DNA of 64,000 nt from CAZUHB01 sp964620445 (GTDB taxonomy: Bacteria; Planctomycetota; B15-G4; CAYZWU01), in assembly GCA_964620445.1 (NCBI GenBank), contig CAZUHB010000012.1, forward strand, positions 54,667-118,666, in the 5' to 3' direction. Both the position numbers and the translations under genes were made by a program. Within the stretch, counting starts at the first letter, position 1. Every line of letters begins with the position of its first letter. Positions 44,321 through 54,400 of this stretch are shown here, piece by piece. The notes beneath the pieces were generated by a model. It did not search any database and had not been told where the DNA came from. It saw only the letters and a list, made by a program, of their open reading frames with translations.

Positions 44321-45217
44321 TCACCCGGATCGTGACTCCTCTCTGATCGTTTCGTACATCTCGAATGCTGCCGCCGGCGATTCGTTTTCGTGAACCACGG
44401 CGCGCACCGCCTGGATCATCGCAACGGGATCCTCGGCGAGGAAGATGTTCCGCCCCATGTCGACGCCCGCCGCGCCCCTTTTCACGGCTTTGTGCGCCAT
44501 GGCGAGAGCGTCCTTCTCGGGCATCTTCTTTCCGCCCGCGATGACGATCGGCACGGGACACCCTGCCACCACCTCGTCGAAGTCCGGCTCGCAGTAGTAG
44601 GTCTTGACGAAGTGGGCGCCCAGCTCGGCCGCCACGCGCGTGGCAAGGCCGAGGTAGCGCGCGTCGCGAACCATGTCCTTGCCCACGGCGGTCACGGCGA
44701 GCGACGGCACGCCGAAGCGATTCCCCTCGTTGATGAGCCGTCCCATGTTGTCGAGAGACTCCTTCTCGTAGGTATCGCCCACGTAGACCATGGTGGTCAC
44801 CGAGGCCGCGTTGAGGCGCACGGCGTCCTCCACGGTCACGCCGATCACCTCGTTCGAAAGATCCTTGAGCACCGTGGCGCCCGTGCCGCAGCGGAGCACG
44901 ACCGGCTTGTTCGCCTCGGGCGGGATGCACGACTGGAGCGCACCGCGCGTGCACATGAGGCAGTCGGCGTGTTCGATGAGCGGCGGAATGGCGAGGTCGA
45001 TCCTTTCCACACCCGACGTGGGGCCCATGATGTAACCATGGTCGAAGGCGAGCATCACTGTCCGGCCCGATCGCGGATTGAAGATGCGCGAGAGCCTGTT
45101 TTTCAAACCCCAGCCATGGTGGGCCGAGCCCTTGAGAAAAAATCCGGGAGTCTCCACGGGGATGTGAAGGGAGAAATTCTTGAGTTCCTCGTTGCCGCTC
45201 TTGTCCGCATCAGCCAT
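44321..45217 (-). CDS. LsrF-like class I aldolase/thiolase (DeoC/FbaB superfamily)
   Basis: A 298-residue TIM-barrel protein with the LsrF pattern: VMLAFDHGYIMGPTSGVERI, GATVLKDLSNEVIG, FVKTYYCEPDFDEVV (the Schiff-base lysine is probably in VKTYY), VIAGGKKMPEKDALAMA and GAAGVDMGRNIFLAEDPVAMI. LsrF transfers an acetyl group from the AI-2 breakdown product to CoA; relatives are fructose-bisphosphate or deoxyribose aldolases. No other lsr gene is present, so an aldolase role in sugar catabolism is more likely than AI-2 processing. It overlaps the dhaL stop by 8 bp, and GGAG precedes its ATG. Confidence 0.85.
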   Translation of the reverse strand: MADADKSGNEELKNFSLHIPVETPGFFLKGSAHHGWGLKNRLSRIFNPRSGRTVMLAFDHGYIMGPTSGVERIDLAIPPLIEHADCLMCTRGALQSCIPPEANKPVVLRCGTGATVLKDLSNEVIGVTVEDAVRLNAASVTTMVYVGDTYEKESLDNMGRLINEGNRFGVPSLAVTAVGKDMVRDARYLGLATRVAAELGAHFVKTYYCEPDFDEVVAGCPVPIVIAGGKKMPEKDALAMAHKAVKRGAAGVDMGRNIFLAEDPVAMIQAVRAVVHENESPAAAFEMYETIREESRSG

Positions 45218-45872
45218 CGTTTTTTACTCCATCGGCGAAACCCCGAAAAATGAGTGCCACCGACACGGCGCCGGGGTCTTCGTTGCCCACGCTGTCCGGT
45301 CCCAGGTTCTTGGCCCTTCCGAAGCGGGCCTGCATCCCGCTGGTGGACCGCGCTCCGCTTTCGGCAGCGTCGGCCGCGGCCGCGATCGCTTCGTCCACAC
45401 CGTCCCCCGCCCCGGCCGACGATTCCATGGCGCGCACCGCCGGTTCGAGGGCGTCGATCATGGTCTTGTCCCCCACGCGGGCCTTGGTGTACTTTTGCAC
45501 CCCCTCGAGTCCCGCGTTGAAGGCCGCGGCGAGCTGTCCGGCTTCGAGCGGAGCCTGACCGACGCTGTCGAGAAAATCGCCCATGGCGGAAAAGAACGAA
45601 CCAAAAAGCGGTCCCGTGGCTCCGCCGTCGACTCCCATGACGGCCCACCCCACATCGCGCAGGAACGCGCCGGGCGCGACATCGTCCTCGGCCTGCTCGG
45701 TCGCGATGATCACCTTTTCGATCTGCCCCATCGCGCGCACCATCGTCGTGCCGTGATCGCCGTCGCCGCCGAAAGAGTCGAGGCGGGAGAGCAAGTCCTG
45801 TTGATCGCGCAACCTCTTTGCCGCTTCAGACAGCATGCGGACCAGGGTGCCGCAGTCGATCCCACTGTTCAT
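45210..45872 (-). CDS. dhaL: DhaL-type subunit of dihydroxyacetone (or related ketose) kinase
   Basis: A 220-residue ADP/ATP-binding subunit of the DAK2 fold. The Asp residues that bind Mg-nucleotide are in FGGDGDHGTTM (about 36-46), with the later GVDGGATGPLFGSFF and SAGAGDGVDEAI motifs. Paired with the DhaK subunit encoded just upstream, it phosphorylates dihydroxyacetone or related short ketoses. No PTS components (DhaM) are present in the window, so it may be ATP-dependent. GGAAAGG precedes ATG 45872. Confidence 0.92.
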   Translation of the reverse strand: MNSGIDCGTLVRMLSEAAKRLRDQQDLLSRLDSFGGDGDHGTTMVRAMGQIEKVIIATEQAEDDVAPGAFLRDVGWAVMGVDGGATGPLFGSFFSAMGDFLDSVGQAPLEAGQLAAAFNAGLEGVQKYTKARVGDKTMIDALEPAVRAMESSAGAGDGVDEAIAAAADAAESGARSTSGMQARFGRAKNLGPDSVGNEDPGAVSVALIFRGFADGVKNDG

Positions 45873-45923
45873 AACCTTTCCTTGATTCCTTTTTCTTTGT
45901 GTTGATAGGGTGTTCGGCCGGTG

Positions 45924-46925
45924 TCACGAAATCGTGAGGGCCGGCGAAGCGCAGGGCGCATCCCAAAGCGAAAGAAGCTCCCCGTCCATGCGGGCCATGA
46001 ACATCTGGAATCCGCCCATCTCTTGAACGGTCAGGTAGTTTCCCACGAGGCTGCGCGCCATGGTGATCTTCTTCTCGCCCAGGATCTGCGACACGCGGCG
46101 CAGGACCACGTAGAGCTCCATGAGGGTCGTCGAACCGACGCCGTTGAGAAGAACGAGGACCTCCTCGCCCGCTCCGATCTTCAGGTCGTCGAGCAGCATG
46201 GGAACCATGGCGTCGGCCGTCTTGTCGGCGGAGAGCAGCTTGTTGGCGCCGCCGCCCGCCTCTCCATGCTGGCCCATGCCGATGACCATCTCGTCGTCGG
46301 CAAAAGACGCGATCTGCTCGCCCGTGGCGGGATGGGTCGCGGCCGCGAGAGCCACGGCCAGGGTGGCCATGTTGCGTTCCATCCGCTCGGCGATGGCGAG
46401 GCACTCGTCGAGGGAGCGGCCGGCTTCGGCAGCGGCGCCCGCCACCTTGATCACCGGCAGGCAGCCGACGAGTCCGCGCCTGTCGGTGGGATCGTCGCGC
46501 GTTCCGGCCGAGATATCCTCGTGGGTGAGGATCTTCTTCACGTTGAGGCCTTCCTTCTCGGCCATGTCGAGAGCCATGTTCGAGCTCATCACGTCCCCCT
46601 CGTGGTTGAGGACGATGAAGAGCGTGCCCGCATCCCGGTTCGCCATGCGGAGCGCCTCGATCACGCGGGGAGGACCGGGGGCTGCGAAGATCTCGCCCGG
46701 CACGCTGATGTCGAGCATCCCCGGCCCCACGTATCCGCTGAGAGCGGGCTCGTGGCCGCTGCCGCCGAGGGTGACGAGCGCCACCTTGTCTTGCGGCTTC
46801 GGATCGGCGCGCACCACGAGGTTACTACCGGAAAGGGCCACGGTGCGGGCATTGGCAAGCACGAATCCCTCGAGCAGTTCATTCACCAGGTTGTCGGGGG
46901 AGTTGAGGAACTTTTTCATCACCAT
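45924..46925 (-). CDS. dhaK: DhaK-type substrate-binding subunit of dihydroxyacetone (or related ketose) kinase
   Basis: A 333-residue DAK1-fold protein: MKKFLNSPDNLVNELLEGFVLAN, LVTLGGSGHEPALSGYVGPGMLD (GGSGHEP loop), then IGMGQHGEAGGGANK with the histidine that forms the hemiaminal with the substrate carbonyl. It pairs with DhaL. In other bacteria, DhaKL homologues also act on erythrulose, so the substrate is not fixed by sequence alone. AAGGAGG precedes ATG 46925, and the next codons offer a second ATG two positions on. Confidence 0.93.
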   Translation of the reverse strand: MVMKKFLNSPDNLVNELLEGFVLANARTVALSGSNLVVRADPKPQDKVALVTLGGSGHEPALSGYVGPGMLDISVPGEIFAAPGPPRVIEALRMANRDAGTLFIVLNHEGDVMSSNMALDMAEKEGLNVKKILTHEDISAGTRDDPTDRRGLVGCLPVIKVAGAAAEAGRSLDECLAIAERMERNMATLAVALAAATHPATGEQIASFADDEMVIGMGQHGEAGGGANKLLSADKTADAMVPMLLDDLKIGAGEEVLVLLNGVGSTTLMELYVVLRRVSQILGEKKITMARSLVGNYLTVQEMGGFQMFMARMDGELLSLWDAPCASPALTIS

Positions 46926-46948
46926 AGGAACCTCCTTCGGTTATTCGC

Positions 46949-47022
46949 GTCCACGGGGACGACTTCCCGTCCTCGGGGACGACTTCCCGTCCTCGGGGAC
47001 GACTTCCCGTCCACGGGGACGG
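46949..47022. repeat. 20-bp tandem repeat between the VOC-like gene and dhaK
   Basis: Three complete 20-bp units and the first part of a fourth: GTCCACGGGGACGACTTCCC, then the same unit with CCTC in place of CCAC twice, then a unit that keeps GTCCACGGGGACG and diverges. It lies in the short spacer just upstream of the dhaK ribosome site, so it is part of the operon mRNA. Each unit is partly self-complementary (GTCC...GGAC). Confidence 0.9.
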
Positions 47023-47039
47023 TCTGGGTTGATTTCGAT

Positions 47040-47366
47040 TTACTCCTCGGCTATCTCCATCAGTTCGATGAGAGCATCGCCGTCGCGGATGAACGCCACG
47101 CGAACGGTCTCGGTGGCATCGAAGGGTTCGATCACCACATCGCACCCCTCCATCGCGTCGGAGATGCTCGGCACGACATAAGCGGCGTGGGGAGATTTCA
47201 TGACGATCTCCGGCATCGGGCTGTCCGATTCGAATCGGAGGAACTCGACGCGATATGGATGGCTGTCCGGATCGGTCACGTAGACCTTGCCCCCTTCTAT
47301 GTAGGTTTCGTCTTCGGCCTTGACGTCTGTGGGGACGCCGAAATGGTGAAACTGGCTCGCTCCCAT
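47040..47366 (-). CDS. Small VOC/glyoxalase-fold-like protein
   Basis: A 108-residue protein. The pattern FHHFGVPTDVKAEDETYIEG, VTDPDSHPYRVEFLRFE, HAAYVVPSISDAMEGCDVVIEPFD and AFIRDGDALIELMEI follows the strand-helix layout of a VOC-superfamily half (His near the start, Glu in the last strand). It is the first gene of the dhaK operon and may be a lyase, epimerase or isomerase acting on a sugar intermediate. The family assignment is moderate. AAAGGGGC precedes ATG 47366. Confidence 0.65.
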   Translation of the reverse strand: MGASQFHHFGVPTDVKAEDETYIEGGKVYVTDPDSHPYRVEFLRFESDSPMPEIVMKSPHAAYVVPSISDAMEGCDVVIEPFDATETVRVAFIRDGDALIELMEIAEE

Positions 47367-47772
47367 GCCCCTTTCCTTTCATTTTTACTCGGTTGAATTT
47401 GCCCGTTCGGTAAACTCGACAATTCCCACATTTTCGGACTGGCCCAGCAAAGTCAAGCAAGAAACCGTGTGACGGGGAGTGGAAGTCACCCGCCCTGCGG
47501 GGCAGGTGCATGCGCGCGATGGGCCACCCGATCGAGCCGTGGGCCGGATCTGTCCGATCGTCGACGGCAAGCCGCGTCTCTTTCTGCGGGCGGCCGCAGG
47601 CCGCTGCCAATATCAGGCAGGAGTCTCTCGGTATTTGTTGTCACCTCTCCTTCCTTTTTCGTAGATTTGAGAGTTCGAAGCGGAGCGGCCGCGTACTGGA
47701 CACTGTCTGCTCCGAGAAACCTTCCGCCGACCACAGCCGGGGCAACACAATGTATTTTTCGCAGAGGAAAAG
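47367..47772 (+). other. Divergent intergenic region between the ketose operon and the glycoside hydrolase
   Basis: A 406-bp spacer holding the promoters of two carbohydrate transcription units. It contains the palindromic element at 47590-47604 and a shorter CCTGC/GCAGG hairpin near 47492-47504. No operator that repeats on both sides could be recognised. Confidence 0.5.
47590..47604. repeat. Interspersed palindrome, copy 1
   Basis: GCGGCC-GCA-GGCCGC, a perfect 6-bp stem with a 3-nt loop, in intergenic DNA. The identical 15-mer occurs again at 59041-59055. Confidence 0.7.
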
Positions 47773-50178
47773 ATGAATCGTCGCTGTCTCGAATCATCAC
47801 TGTTTTTGATGGCCGGCTTTTTTCTTCTTGCCTTCGCGGTATCCATGGCCGAGGAGCCGTACACGGCCTACTTGATGGCCTACTTCGGTCCGGAAGAGAA
47901 ACTCTACTACGCGTGGAGCCGCGATGCGCGGCACTGGAAGGCGCTGAACGATCGCAACCCGGTCTTCGACGCCGGGGTGCGCCTTCGCGATCCTTTTGTC
48001 CAGCGCGCCAACGGCCGGTTTCATATGGTCCATACCAAGGGGTGGGATCATCCGACCATCTTCCACTGGGAGTCGGCCGACCTGATCGAATGGAAGGGCG
48101 GAGCCATCGATGTGGTGCCCGCCGAGCGCAAGAGAGCCTGGGCGCCGGAGTTCTTTTTCGACAGGAAAAGGGAACTCTTTCATCTCTTCTGGGCCTCGAT
48201 CCACGAGGGCCACAATACGATGCACGTTGTGACCACCCTTGATTGGAACGACATCACACCCGATCGAGCACAGGTCTTTTACGACATCGGGATCCACGAC
48301 ATCGACTTGACGATCGTTGAGTTCGACGGCCTGTACCTCGGATTCCACAAACCGGGTGACGTTCATGACCGGATGGGAAACCGCCTGTCCACTTCCAGAA
48401 CCCTCGATCCCCGAACCAACACTTTTGCAGAGGCCCGGTCGGGCAAGATCGTGTTTCCCGACGAGACGAAGCCGACCGAGGGTCCGGAGATCATCAAACT
48501 GATCGGCCAGGACAGGTGGTACGTTTACGGCGATCCGTTCAACGGTCCGATGGAAGCCTGGGAGACCTCCAACTTTGTCGATTTCGAGAAGATCGCGGTC
48601 GAGACGGTCCCCGGCTCCAAGCACTGCAGCATGCTGCCGATCACCGAGGCCGAGCTTGACGCCTTGCGCCGGAGATACCCCGATCTGCATTCGGAGACAT
48701 ACAAGACCCAAAGGGGCATCACCACGATTCTACCCAACTCCAAGCAGCAGCCCGGCACCTGGAAATACACTCTGCGCCGGCCGGACGCGGACTGGTTCGA
48801 GAGCGGATTCGACGACAGGGGATGGCGGTCCGGGCGGGGCGGTTTCGGCACGACGGTGACCCCCAACACGGAGGTCGGCACTCTCTGGGACAGCGAGGAG
48901 ATCTGGCTCCGCCGCACCGTGTCCGTCGATCGGCCGATCGATGGTGAAGTCTACGTGGAGCTTCACCATGACGAGAACACGACGATCTATGTCAACGGCG
49001 TTCTGGCCGCGAAGGTGACGGGGTACAACACCGATTTTGAACTCCTCCCTGTCGAGCCGGGAGCGGCCACGACGCTGAAGCCGGGCAGGAACACGATCGC
49101 GGCGCACTGCGTCCAGACAGCGGGCGGACAGTATATCGACCTGGGCCTGGTCGCCGTGAAGGAGGAACGCTGGTCGCGACAGAAGGCGTGGCAGTGGTTC
49201 GACGACCAGCCCTGGCCCTGCGGGTTCGACTACATCCCGGCCAATGCGATCAGCTATACCGAATTGTGGATGCCCTATTCGTTCGACACGGAGCTGATCG
49301 ACAGGGAGCTGGCTCTGGCCGAGGAGGTCGGATTCAACTGCCTGCGCGTCGTGCTGCCATTCGTGGTCTGGGAGCATTCCGCCGAGGCCTTCAAGAAGCG
49401 CCTGGACTCATTTCTCTCCGTTTGCGACAGGCATGACATCAAGGTGATGCTCACGCTCTTCGACGACTGCGTGTTAGGCCCGATCACGGACCCTGTCTAT
49501 GGCGAGCAGCCCGCCCTGATCGAGGGGTGGTACGCAAACGGCTGGACGCCCTCCCCCGGCCACGGCATGGTGCGCGACCCGTCCACCTGGCCCCGGCTGG
49601 AAAAGTACGTCAAGGACATCGTTTCCACCTTCGGGAAGGATCGGCGCGTCTGGGTCTGGGATCTGTACAACGAACCGACCGCCGGGGGTCTCGGCGATCT
49701 CTCCATTCCGCTCGTGGAGAAAGTGTTCGCGTGGGCGCGCGCCGCCGATCCCCTGCAACCCCTGACCGTCGGGCAGTGGAACGGCAACGGGGCGCTGAAC
49801 GCGGTCATCTTCCGCCTCAGCGATATCGTCACCTTTCACGATTACAGCGCCGTCGACGATCTGGCCAGGCACATCGAAACGCTCAGGAAGCACGGCCGCC
49901 CCCTCATCAACACGGAATGGCTGAACCGGGGCCGCGGCTCGCTCGTCGAAACCTGCCTGCGCCTGTTCGCGGAGGAAAAGGTCGGCTGCATGCACTGGGG
50001 GCTCGTCAACGGCAGGACGCAAACCGATCTGAACTGGGGCCACCGACCGGGGCAGCCCGATCCGCCCGTCTGGCAACACGACATCTTTCGCGGCGACTCC
50101 GAGCCCTATGACCCGGGGGAGATCGAACTGTTCAAGCGGTACCTGCGCGACGGGCGGGCTGCAGACAAAAAGAAGTGA
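47773..50178 (+). CDS. Modular secreted glycoside hydrolase: GH43-like propeller, beta-sandwich, GH5-like barrel
   Basis: An 801-residue protein with a signal peptide (about 1-26). Residues 28-300 have the five-bladed propeller pattern of GH43/GH32-like enzymes (AYFGPEEKLYYAWSRDARHW, LRDPFVQRANGRFHMVHT, KPTEGPEIIKL). Residues 320-460 form a jelly-roll typical of sugar-binding modules (WKYTLRRPDADWFESGFDD, EVYVELHHDENTTIYVNGV). Residues 480-795 form a (beta/alpha)8 barrel with the acid/base Glu in VWDLYNEPT and the nucleophile Glu in LINTEWLNRG, the GH5-like clan A arrangement. It likely degrades a plant or algal polysaccharide outside the cytoplasm. GAGGAAAAG precedes ATG 47773. Two catalytic folds in one chain is uncommon. 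Confidence 0.82.
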   Translation: MNRRCLESSLFLMAGFFLLAFAVSMAEEPYTAYLMAYFGPEEKLYYAWSRDARHWKALNDRNPVFDAGVRLRDPFVQRANGRFHMVHTKGWDHPTIFHWESADLIEWKGGAIDVVPAERKRAWAPEFFFDRKRELFHLFWASIHEGHNTMHVVTTLDWNDITPDRAQVFYDIGIHDIDLTIVEFDGLYLGFHKPGDVHDRMGNRLSTSRTLDPRTNTFAEARSGKIVFPDETKPTEGPEIIKLIGQDRWYVYGDPFNGPMEAWETSNFVDFEKIAVETVPGSKHCSMLPITEAELDALRRRYPDLHSETYKTQRGITTILPNSKQQPGTWKYTLRRPDADWFESGFDDRGWRSGRGGFGTTVTPNTEVGTLWDSEEIWLRRTVSVDRPIDGEVYVELHHDENTTIYVNGVLAAKVTGYNTDFELLPVEPGAATTLKPGRNTIAAHCVQTAGGQYIDLGLVAVKEERWSRQKAWQWFDDQPWPCGFDYIPANAISYTELWMPYSFDTELIDRELALAEEVGFNCLRVVLPFVVWEHSAEAFKKRLDSFLSVCDRHDIKVMLTLFDDCVLGPITDPVYGEQPALIEGWYANGWTPSPGHGMVRDPSTWPRLEKYVKDIVSTFGKDRRVWVWDLYNEPTAGGLGDLSIPLVEKVFAWARAADPLQPLTVGQWNGNGALNAVIFRLSDIVTFHDYSAVDDLARHIETLRKHGRPLINTEWLNRGRGSLVETCLRLFAEEKVGCMHWGLVNGRTQTDLNWGHRPGQPDPPVWQHDIFRGDSEPYDPGEIELFKRYLRDGRAADKKK

Positions 50179-50219
50179 TCCGCCCTGCGCGGCGAGCGCA
50201 TGGCAGGGGCGCCTCGAAA

Positions 50220-51155
50220 TCAATCATTCATCGCGTTTTCGAGCTGCTTCGTCAGCTCGGCGCTCTGAGGAAAAAGGGAGAGCCCGTCCCGCCAGACCCG
50301 GCTCGCTTTCTGATGGTTGCCCATCTGCTGATGCAGATTCCCCAGGTACAGGTAGGTCTGTGCGTGCTTGGGGCTGGATGGCAGCGACTTCTGTTGCTCC
50401 AGCAGAACCTCGAAGTGCTTCATCGCCTCGCCCTGCCTGCCCATGATGGGAGGATAAAAGGTGAGGCTGCTCGCTTTGGTGAAACGCGCATCCCAGTGAC
50501 CGGGATCCAACTCCAGCGTACGGTCCAGGGACTTGTCCGCCTCGATGGCCCAGTAGCCCTTTTCGAGATCGTTGTCGGTGAACGTGGTCCTTGCCAGGTA
50601 GCCGCCCGCAAGGGCCATGTGGGCATCGGGATTGGTCGGATCCTTCTCGGCGGCATCTTTCAGGGCCGCCAGTGCATCGTCCATCAGGCCTGCATCGTTG
50701 ATTTTTTTCCAGACGGCGCCCCACTCCTCGGCGCTCAGATCAGGGTCTTCGAGCATGGCGAGCAGTTGCGCGGTACGTTCCGAGTTCATGCCCCCCGTGA
50801 GCTCCCCCGCGGCGTCGATCGGGTTTAGCGAGTCATCGGCGGCGACGAGGTCGGGGCGATTCTCGCGCATCCACCGGTCCACCTCGACGGCCACGCTCTC
50901 GAGCGGCTGGCGCGTCGCGAGCGCCGCTCCGTCTTCGAGCGCGGAGCGAAGCGCCGAGACCGACCCGGACAGATCGCGCTGTTCGTCGGCGAGCTTGTCG
51001 ATCTCCCGGGAGAGCGCGTCGACCTGAACGCGCAGCCGCGCGGCATCCTCGGCCTTCTCGTCGGAAAAGGGAGAGAAAATGAAGCTGAAGAGGAAGCTCC
51101 CGCAGAGGCAAAGGGCAACGATCAGAACGGCTGTGGTTGTTGATTTCATCGGCAT
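50220..51155 (-). CDS. Membrane-anchored coiled-coil/TPR protein
   Basis: A 311-residue protein with an N-terminal membrane anchor (about 6-28), a coiled coil (about 33-75, EDAARLRVQVDALSREIDKLAD) and TPR repeats from about 150 to the end (NPDAHMALAGGYLARTTFTD, HWDARFTKASSL, YLYLGNLHQQMGNHQKASRV). TPR arrays mediate protein contacts; the partner is unknown. The start at 51155 follows GGAGGTCGCCGGA; the in-frame ATG at 51209 has no site. It converges with the glycoside hydrolase gene. Confidence 0.8.
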   Translation of the reverse strand: MPMKSTTTAVLIVALCLCGSFLFSFIFSPFSDEKAEDAARLRVQVDALSREIDKLADEQRDLSGSVSALRSALEDGAALATRQPLESVAVEVDRWMRENRPDLVAADDSLNPIDAAGELTGGMNSERTAQLLAMLEDPDLSAEEWGAVWKKINDAGLMDDALAALKDAAEKDPTNPDAHMALAGGYLARTTFTDNDLEKGYWAIEADKSLDRTLELDPGHWDARFTKASSLTFYPPIMGRQGEAMKHFEVLLEQQKSLPSSPKHAQTYLYLGNLHQQMGNHQKASRVWRDGLSLFPQSAELTKQLENAMND

Positions 51156-51460
51156 TCCGGCGACCTCCAACCCGATATCCCCAACGACAGGGCTGCACTT
51201 TTCATGCAATGATTATAACCGCAACGCCGCGATCGGGTCGGAAACGAAATTCTCCCGAACAAAAAAAGAGATCTTTCCGACTTTCGCGTACATTCGGCGG
51301 GCACTATGGCGCTTGAGAGTGGTGGAGTGTCCCCCGTTTGACAGAAAGGAGCCAAAGTCCGATGTTTACGCAACAGTGACGTTCAACTATCATGGGGTGC
51401 GGAATTACAAATCTCCGGCCGGCGATCAGACGGTGAAAGAGCGGTTGATTCAGGTAGAGC
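51156..51460 (+). other. Divergent intergenic region upstream of the WD40 kinase
   Basis: A 305-bp spacer carrying the promoters of the TPR gene and of the kinase gene. The only notable sequence is an AAAAAAAG run near 51261. No repeat or RNA gene was seen. Confidence 0.45.
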
Positions 51461-54400
51461 ATGGCCACGGAAAACAACAAGAACGAGTCTTCGCCGGATC
51501 CAGACGGAAAGGACCGCCTCAACACCCCGGAAGAACTCTTCCGCAAATTCCTCTCGCGCAACGAATCGAACGATCCGGTCACCGAGGAAGAGTTTCTGTC
51601 TCGATACCCGGACCTGGAAAACGAGCTGAGGCGGCTCTTCGAGAATTTTCGGTCCGGCGCACAGGACGAGATCGACCTCGCGCCGGCCGGAGAGACCGGT
51701 CGTTCCGGAAAGGACGACGTCCGGATTCTGGGGGATTTCAGGATCATCCGTGAAATCGGCCGGGGCGGCCAGGGCGTGGTCTACGAGGCCGAACAGATAT
51801 CGTTGCGCCGGACGGTCGCCTTGAAAGTGCTTCCCGCTCACCTCACCTTGCAGATGGAAGCGATCCGGCGGTTCGACCGGGAGGCGACGACAACGGCGCG
51901 CCTGAGGCACCCGGGCATTGTCGAGATCTATGCCGTCGGCGAGGCGGACGGCAACCACTTCTTCGCCATGGAGTTCGTGGAAGGAACACCGCTGGACAAG
52001 GTCATCGGCCACATCCGCACGGAGGACCGTCAGGAGATCAGCGGCATCCACGTGGGGGCGACGGTTTCGACGTCGGCTCATCGCAAAACGCTCGAGGATT
52101 CCGCCTCCCACGACGACGAAGATCATCCCACCCCCACCCCGAGCAAGGCGTGGAACAGGACGTACATAGAGACGGCCTGCCGGATCCTCTCCCAGGTCGC
52201 CGATGCGCTCGAGCACGCGCACAGGGCCGGGGTGATCCATCGCGATGTCAAGCCCTCGAATATCCTGGTCCATGACGACATGACGGCGGTCTTGACCGAC
52301 TTCGGCCTTGCGCGCACGGAGGGATTTCCTTCGATCACCTTTACCGGCGATTTTGCCGGCACCCCCTATTATGTATCGCCCGAACAGGCGATGGCCCGGC
52401 GTGTCAAGGTGGATCACAGGACCGACATCTACTCCCTGGGTGTGACGCTCTACGAACTTCTCACTTTCAGGCGCCCCTTCGAGGGGAAATCGTCCCAGGA
52501 GGTGCTCGGAAAAATAATTGCCAAGGAACCGCCGCTCTTGCGCAAGGTGAATCCTCTGATTCCGCGCGATCTGGAAACGATCTGCCTGACGGCGATGGAG
52601 AAGGATCCCGATCGCCGGTATCAGAGCGCGGGCGAGCTGGGCGCCGACCTCGAGCGGTTTCTGGATTTCAGGCCGGTAAAAGCCCGCCCCGTGGGACTCG
52701 CCACCCGCACGCTCCGGATGATCCGTCGAAATCCGCTTCAGGCAACGGCGATCGTGCTCGGTCTGCTGGTGGTGGTCGTCTGGCCGCTCGCGTTCGGTCT
52801 GCAACAGCAAGCGCTGAGAAAGGCCGTGCAGGCGGAGCAGAAAAAGACGGAGGAGAGCAATCGCAGGGTAAAGGAAAGCAACCAGAATCTCACCAGGGCT
52901 CACGAAGAACTGAAAATCGTGAATGCCGATCTGAACAGGGAACTGCAAAAAGCACGGATACGCCTCCTGATCTCGAAATCGGAGGAGTATCGATCGAAGG
53001 ACAGGGAGATATCCCTCCTTCTGGCCCTGGAGGCCGCCGAGAAAAGCCCGGGACTGGAAACGACCAACCTCGTTCTCGAGGCGTTGACGAAACCGCGAAA
53101 GATGATTCTTAAGCACCAGGTTCCGGGACAGGTCGTCCATTCCCAGTTCAGTCCCGACTGCGACAGTGTGCTCACCGTCCAGAAGAGCGGTCTGTCAAGC
53201 GTGTGGAACGTGCTGAATGGCGCGCACAGGTTCGATCTGACCGTGGGGAGAGAAGAGTTCGAAGAGCTCATCGTCCGATACGGCTGCGGCGGCACGATGC
53301 TCGTCGCTCTCTGGAGACCGAGCGGAGCCAGCTCTGTTATCGTGGATCGATTCGACGCCGAAACGGGCAGGGCGGTTTCGTCCATAAGAATCCCTCATGG
53401 AACCAGGCATTCCGTTGCGCGAGAAATCACGGAACGCGATTGCGCGCGGCTCGTGTCGATCCCCGGGAGCAATGAGATCGCTGTCTGGGACGCAGCTTCC
53501 GGGAAGATGATCAAAACATGGACATCCGATTTCAATGGGCTGCGATCGGCCCTTCTCAGTCCGAACGGTCTCTCCGTCGCGGCCGAGACGCAGGGCGGCG
53601 TTCTTTTCCTCTTCGACGTCGAGACAGGTAAGGAGATCGTCTCCTTCAAGGGGCGCACCGACACCCGCAATCGGGCCCTTTTCAGTCCTGACAGCCAGCG
53701 GATCGCGGCAACAACGAGAAACAACGCGCTCTGCGTCTACGACGCGAGGACGGGAGCGGTCGTCAAAAGGCTGAAGGGATATGAAACGGGGCTTTCGGCC
53801 CTCGTGTACAGCCCCATGGGTTCCTGGCTCGCCACGGTCGATCCGGAAGACGCGCTGCGCCTCTGGAACACTCTCACCTGGAAGGAAATCCCTCTGCCCG
53901 ACACATTGCCTTCCCGAATCAGCGGGGTCGATTTCAGCCCCGACGAGGGGACGATGCTTCTCCGCCTGCCGGGGCAGAATGGAATGATCCTGTGGGATAT
54001 CGCCTCGAGGAGGATCGCCAAGAATCTCCTCGGCCACACGGGAGAGGTCACTTCGGCCCTGTTCAGCCGCGATGCGCGCTACGCCGTTTCGGCATCGAAG
54101 GACGGAACGGCCCGCCTGTGGTTCGTCGACAGGTGGAAGACAGGATCCGTCACCCTGGAGGACGCGCCGGCCGGATCGGTTCAGGCGGAATTCAGCCCCG
54201 ATCGTGAGCGACTCGTGACGGTGTCCGACAGGCTCAATGCACGTCTCTGGGATGCGGCGACCGGACGGCTGATCGCCTCGTTGAATCACCTCAACGAAAG
54301 GGTAAACCTGATCGAGTTCAGCGACCGGACGGATTACCTTCTCACCGCAACGGAGAAGAACTCGGTCAGGATCTGGGACGGCCGGACCGGCGGACTGATC

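Noticed and set aside
44321..45217. Complete AI-2 (Lsr) uptake operon
   Set aside because: Only the LsrF-like enzyme is present; no LsrK, LsrG, LsrR or transporter genes lie nearby.
46949..47022. CRISPR array
   Set aside because: Units are contiguous 20-mers without spacers and no cas gene is present.
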